A DNA stretch of 64,000 nucleotides from the NCBI GenBank assembly GCA_014529385.2, contig CM043942.1, positions 65,361,184 to 65,425,183 of the forward strand, written 5' to 3'. The notes beneath the pieces are model-generated. The model did no database searches. It worked only from the letters and a program-made list of their open reading frames with translations, and had not been told where the DNA came from. How positions within the stretch are numbered: the first letter of the stretch is position 1; each line of letters opens with the position of its first letter. Both the position numbers and the translations under genes were made by a program. Source of the DNA: Adiantum capillus-veneris. Lineage: Eukaryota; Streptophyta; Polypodiopsida; Polypodiales; Pteridaceae. Positions 59,862 to 64,000 of this stretch are shown one piece after another.

Positions 59862-61095
59862 ATGGATGATGAGGAGTTTCTTTCTTCTTTGTCACCGCAG
59901 CAGAGACAGTGGTACGTGGAGCGTCATCGCTCTGGCGCATCATCGCGCGTTCCTACTCCATCCGCATCTCCCTCTCTTTCGGAGCATTCGGCGCGCTCCG
60001 AAGCTTCGGCGTCGACGAGACGAGCTTCACACTCGTCTAGACACTGGCGCTCTAGTGGTGGCGGTGGCGGTTGTTGTGGGGATTCCGCCACCGATGCCTC
60101 CACACCGCCTCGTGTTCGACGAGGCTCTTTACCCTCCCCTTCTTTGCCCACCCCCACACCAGCCACAACATCGCCATCTACGCCAGGTTTTGCACGGCTG
60201 ACTGTTCCTAGAAGCTATACACGTCTACCTACTCCGCCAGGAGCCACCCCACTCGACACTCCTCGCTTCGGGGCCCAGACGCCGGTGGAGACACCTGACG
60301 TCCGTACCCCCATCGACATCAGCAGCAGCATCATCATGGATGATGACGGCAAGAAGGTGATCTCGCGCATGCGTGGTCTTTGCTCTCAGCTGTTTAGACA
60401 CTACATACTAAACAAATGGAGTGAAGTACCAAGTGATTTAAAAAACACAGTCATCAGCATACTTCATGATGAGTTTCCCGTTCCAACACGGGATCAGCGC
60501 TTCAATGAAGACCTGATGAAGATTCGAATGCGCGAATACTGCAAACACAAGCGTTCCGAAGTGCAAAAAGCAATCAAGAATGGGTGGAACAGGCCAGATT
60601 GGCTGGCCAAAGAAGATTGGAGGAATGCGAAGAAAGCAGCGCGCGAGAATCCCGACAAGTGGAAGCACAAAAGGATGCAGCCAGAGCGCGAGTAGAGGCA
60701 GGGAGCTCGCACCACTTGGGGAGCGGTGGATGGGCATCATTTGAGGCCGATTTTGTAAGTGTTTTCACATTGCTCTTTATGTTTGATAGTTTAGGGTTTA
60801 TGAGTTTTTTAATTCTAACATAATGAAATCTTTGTATGTTTTGACAGTGGTCGATGACAGGACGTGATCCCACACCGTAGGAGCACGAGTACGCAGGCAG
60901 GAAGGGCTTAAACGCCCTGATGGACATTCTCAGTTCTCGCGGCGGCATGGTTAGTATTAGGGTTTACTCTTTTTTATTTTTTGTATTGTTTTATAAATGT
61001 CGTTATATGTTTATACTTACTGAAAGCTGTCTTATTGTCTTTTTTGCAGAATCCGACAGATACGCCGGTTGGACGCGATGAGACGTCTGACTAGA
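59862..61095 (+). pseudogene. TnpA-like CACTA protein (Transposase_24-like)
   Basis: ATG at 59862 (MDDEEFLSSLSPQQRQWYVERH), after an intron-acceptor-like TTAATGCAG. A Ser/Pro/Thr-rich region of about 110 residues follows, then a basic, Trp-containing domain: YILNKWSEVPSDLKNTVISIL, REYCKHKRSEVQKAIKNGWNRPDWLAKEDW. This is the layout of plant CACTA TnpA/Transposase_24 proteins, which bind subterminal repeats. The frame meets TAG at 60693-60695, but a shift near 60680 restores RARVEAGSSHHLGSGGW. Likely introns at about 60756-60847 and 60952-61049 lead to GRKGLNALMDILSSRGG and NPTDTPVGRDE. One more TAG lies near 60880. Confidence 0.75.
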
Positions 61096-61454
61096 CGACG
61101 TCAGTTTAGCCGTAGCTAGATAGCATTAGTTTAGGGTTTCTCATAGCTTATGTATCATGAGACGGATTTTATGTCTTTTTGAACCATGTATATTATTACA
61201 TTTGTCACCGCAGTTCCTTTTGCCAATCAATTCTTTATGCCTATGATGTTGTACAATTGTCATTATTACATTTGCCAATCAATTCATTTTGCCTATGATG
61301 TGTACAATTGTCAATTTTGCAAACAATGCGTCTTCAGGGTGACCATTTTGGGTCTATTATCTACCCTTGCACTTTTTTTAAAAAGTGAATCAAGTACAAT
61401 ATGGTTGATGGGTGGCAGGGCATTCAATGCCCTGTCACCAAAAACAAATTCTCT

Positions 61455-61669
61455 TGGGCGTCGCTATAGTCTTCTGTGTAAACGTCGCTATAATCGTCGC
61501 TATGAGCGTCGCTATATAGCGACGCATATAGCGACGCCTATAGCGACGCATATAGCAACGCTCTCGTAGCGACGCTCGTAGCGACGGTTTTAGCGACGCC
61601 GGGGGTTATAAAAACCCAGTGTATTTCCGTCGCTAACAGCGTCACAAGAGCACACAACCTCTTGTAGTG
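61455..61669 (-). repeat. Right subterminal repeat array and terminal inverted repeat of the CACTA element
   Basis: Between 61458 and 61636 I count 11 copies of GCGACG (6 forward, 5 reverse), many as TAGCGACGC, plus a perfect 20-bp palindrome at 61506-61525. The 12-bp terminal repeat ends at 61669. The same words form the left hairpin. Confidence 0.9.
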
Positions 61670-61672
61670 GCA

Positions 61673-63600
61673 AACACCCCTGATCCAGCAAAGCCCCAGG
61701 TCAGGGACCCTTTAGTCTAAGGCTTAGCAATGTAGGTGATCCTAGTCTTGTAGCGACGCTGCCATGAGAAACATAACACATGAGTCGAATCACAATAGCA
61801 CTTCCCAAATGCACAAACAATCCTTTTCCAAACAGTTAGACTGTACAGGGTCTCTACCCTTACATGTCTACCATAAACCATCTTGATCACTTCATAATCC
61901 AATTCAAAAACCATAAACCATAATCCAATCACATCACACGGGTGAGCTCTCCACCCTACTTGGGTGAGGCACGACCAATCCTGCATAACCCCTTTAGAAC
62001 ATAACATGGCTGCAAAAATTTCGGCAGCATAACCCAATCCAAAAAAAATCCATAAGCCACACTGGATTCCACCATAAAATATCAACCATAATCCATGAGT
62101 GAATCTCATCCCTTAGCCATAAATCATAATCACACTGAACCAACTCCCACACTTGGAGTTTGACACATCCCCTACAATCAATCGGAGTCTACACACATGT
62201 GACCCTTAAGATGTGATTCTTTCATGCATAAAAAGAGTCCAACCAGCGATTAAAAATGATATAAAAATCCAATTTTGACAACATCCAACCATGCAAAGTT
62301 GATGCATCACATCTGCACTTCACCACTCTAGCACATAGAGCTAGTTTTGACCTAGAAAGGTGGAAAGCAGTCATAACCACGCATATGAGGCATCAACATC
62401 AATCCATGAGTTTCCATACATCATATGATAACATTCCAACACCATAACCATGATGTAAAACAACGCCAAGCTTTAGGTCAACCATAAACCATAACTTCAC
62501 ACATATGCAAAAACAACTTTTTTCGGGAGCATGCAAAACATGAAAATGAAAGTGTTTGACCTCAAACCAATGTATCAATTTCATCTCCATAATATAGACT
62601 ATCACTCCATCATGTCACTATGACTATATGGTACTCACACAACAGACTATCACTCCATCATGTCACTATGACTATATGGTACTCACACAACAGACGGTCA
62701 CCCCAAAAGAAAGTCACTTTTTGTGATCTGCCTATGTGGTTCGGGATATTTAACCATATACTCCCACACAAGTTTATGTCCATCTAATAATTGAAATCAA
62801 CTCACAAAAACTAACCATAAAACATATCAAAACGGCTCGGTTAACTCATGACGTCATATGGTATCCCCCTTGATAGCACTCCTAGCATGTAGGTAAAACC
62901 GATAATAGAGTGATTAGTAACTCGCATTTCCGAAGTGATAATAGAGACCTAAATTTATTTATCATCAAGTTTTATCAAGATTTTAAATTGGCTAAGTGGG
63001 TTTGCCCATCCAGTGAATCTATATAGTGGTTCTCCAAGTAGCCTAGAGTCAAAATATTTGGTTGTGTGGTGGGCAGCAATCTGTTTTCTGACCATACGTC
63101 TTAGCTTGTCCGTGTTTTTCAATGACACATAAGAAAAAAATTGTTTTAAATAATATTTTTTACCACTGGTGTGAAGGGTTTGGGCTGATTCATAACAGTT
63201 TGTGATTTATGACCAAAATAGTGTTCCCACCATCTCTATGACGTGAAACAAAAAGCGCTTTTTATGCACGTGCGTGACCATAATCGCATCATGTGCATAA
63301 ATCAACGTGTAAAACATGATAAAATAATCATGAAAAAACCTCATCTATACTTGATTAATCCATACATGCATTCGTATACGAAAGAAAAAAATCACCGAGA
63401 GGGTGACTACGCAGAAAAACGATATATATAGAGAGAGATGATGACTATGGAGTTGATGCTTTCTCATGGTGCTTTAGAATCGATTAGGGGTTGTCGAAAG
63501 GCTTCTTGATTTGTTTCAAGAGAGCAGGGATGAGAGCTATATAGAGGTATCCGCCACAAAAAGCTTCCGGAGAGCGCGTACACCGTGAAACGAGAGAGAA
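61673..63600. other. Gene-free stretch with a small tandem duplication
   Basis: No domain. Words such as ACCATAAACCATAA and CCATAATCCA recur from 61870 to 62500. A 49-bp unit (62595-62643) is repeated exactly or nearly so at 62644-62692. Confidence 0.55.
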
Positions 63601-63715
63601 GATATTAAGCAAGTAGAGAGAGAGTATCGTTATCTTCTTCTTCATGAGAGAGAAGAGCTTATGGAGATGGTGATGAAGAGCTTGCACCACTCCGTATAAT
63701 AGATAAGTAATTTTG

Positions 63716-64000
63716 ATGTCAAGGCAAGAGAGATTCCGCGTCTGAGAGTGTATCTATGTATGTTCAAAGTGAAAGAAGAGAGGTCTTTATATAGCCTCCC
63801 AAGGCCAAAAGCACTAGCTAAGAATAGAGTGAGCAAGGAGAGACAAGTTTGTGCACGTTCACGACTTTCCAAAATAAAAATAAAAATATTTATTTGTTTT
63901 AACGGACACGCATTTCGATGTGCTATTTAGAGATTCTAAAAAGAAGTTTTGCCTCCAAGAAAGAGTTCTAAACTAAGCTCCTCCTCTCTTTCTAAAAATA
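63716..64000 (-). repeat. Second copy of the LTR-like promoter repeat (cut by window end)
   Basis: Homologous to 54122-54480 and includes the minus-strand TATATAAAG (63793-63785). The two copies bracket the CACTA element in direct orientation. Confidence 0.5.

Larger units (their letters stand above)
55053..61669 (+). mobile_element. CACTA (En/Spm-type) DNA transposon with captured host gene fragment
   Basis: 6617 bp. The ends are CACTACAAGAGG (55053-55064) and its reverse complement CCTCTTGTAGTG (61658-61669). GCA is duplicated on both sides (55050-55052 and 61670-61672), the 3-bp target size of CACTA elements. Subterminal arrays of GCGACG words are present at both ends. Inside are minisatellites, an HMA-domain gene fragment, a TNP2-type transposase lacking its N-terminal half, and a TnpA-like gene, all on the plus strand. 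The transposase is broken, so the copy is non-autonomous. Confidence 0.93.

Overview
This is a window of nuclear DNA from a land plant. Almost all of it is mobile-element sequence, and there is one clear host gene: an intronless PLS-class pentatricopeptide repeat (PPR) gene on the minus strand (9443-11701). The dense nesting of Ty1/copia, Ty3/gypsy and CACTA elements, the very long (GA)n, (CT)n, (AT)n and poly(G/C) tracts, and the style of the PPR protein suggest a large repeat-rich genome. A fern or other seed-free vascular plant is my best guess, but this is inference and I cannot name the species.

Region 1-9240: pieces of several copia elements. Element A (plus strand, 5' end outside the window) and element B (minus strand, 3201-6889) are related non-autonomous copia elements. 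Both have gag and a damaged protease, then jump directly to a short segment normally found before RNase H, with no integrase or reverse transcriptase. B is complete: 192-bp LTRs, an initiator-tRNA-Met primer site and a perfect 5-bp target duplication (ACTTC). It sits inside older copia debris on the plus strand. Broken, duplicated copia RT pieces follow on the minus strand.

Region 9240-19195: the PPR gene, gene-free DNA, a broken copia integrase whose GG-E-Y codons are replaced by a 32-nt G run, microsatellites, a copia leader fragment, and a 548-bp LTR of family 'G' that recurs near 48.2 kb and in part near 51.6 kb.

Region 19196-33105: a minus-strand Ty3/gypsy element with a chromodomain-like tail (gypsy-1). 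It is split exactly at its reverse-transcriptase catalytic motif by a complete 5.9-kb copia element (E, 23851-29778, target duplication ATCAT).

Region 33106-46690: a broken gene of unknown family is split by an 11.9-kb gypsy element of Tat/Ogre type (gypsy-2, 34369-46284, minus strand). Gypsy-2 has 2.4-3.0-kb LTRs full of microsatellites, an extra plant-type RNase H, an extra reading frame upstream of gag, and a primer site resembling the whole 3' end of a tRNA.

Region 46690-55052: another LTR-G copy, a heavily mutated copia gag-pol (48.7-51.5 kb), a gypsy integrase fragment and an LTR-like promoter repeat.

Region 55053-61669: a complete CACTA DNA transposon (12-bp terminal inverted repeats, GCA target duplication). 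It contains a captured fragment of a heavy-metal-associated (HMA, HIPP-like) host gene between direct repeats, a 5'-truncated TNP2-type transposase with introns, and a TnpA-like gene. The remainder to 64000 is gene-free repeat DNA. Every transposon gene that I could read has stops or frameshifts, so none of these copies looks able to supply its own proteins.
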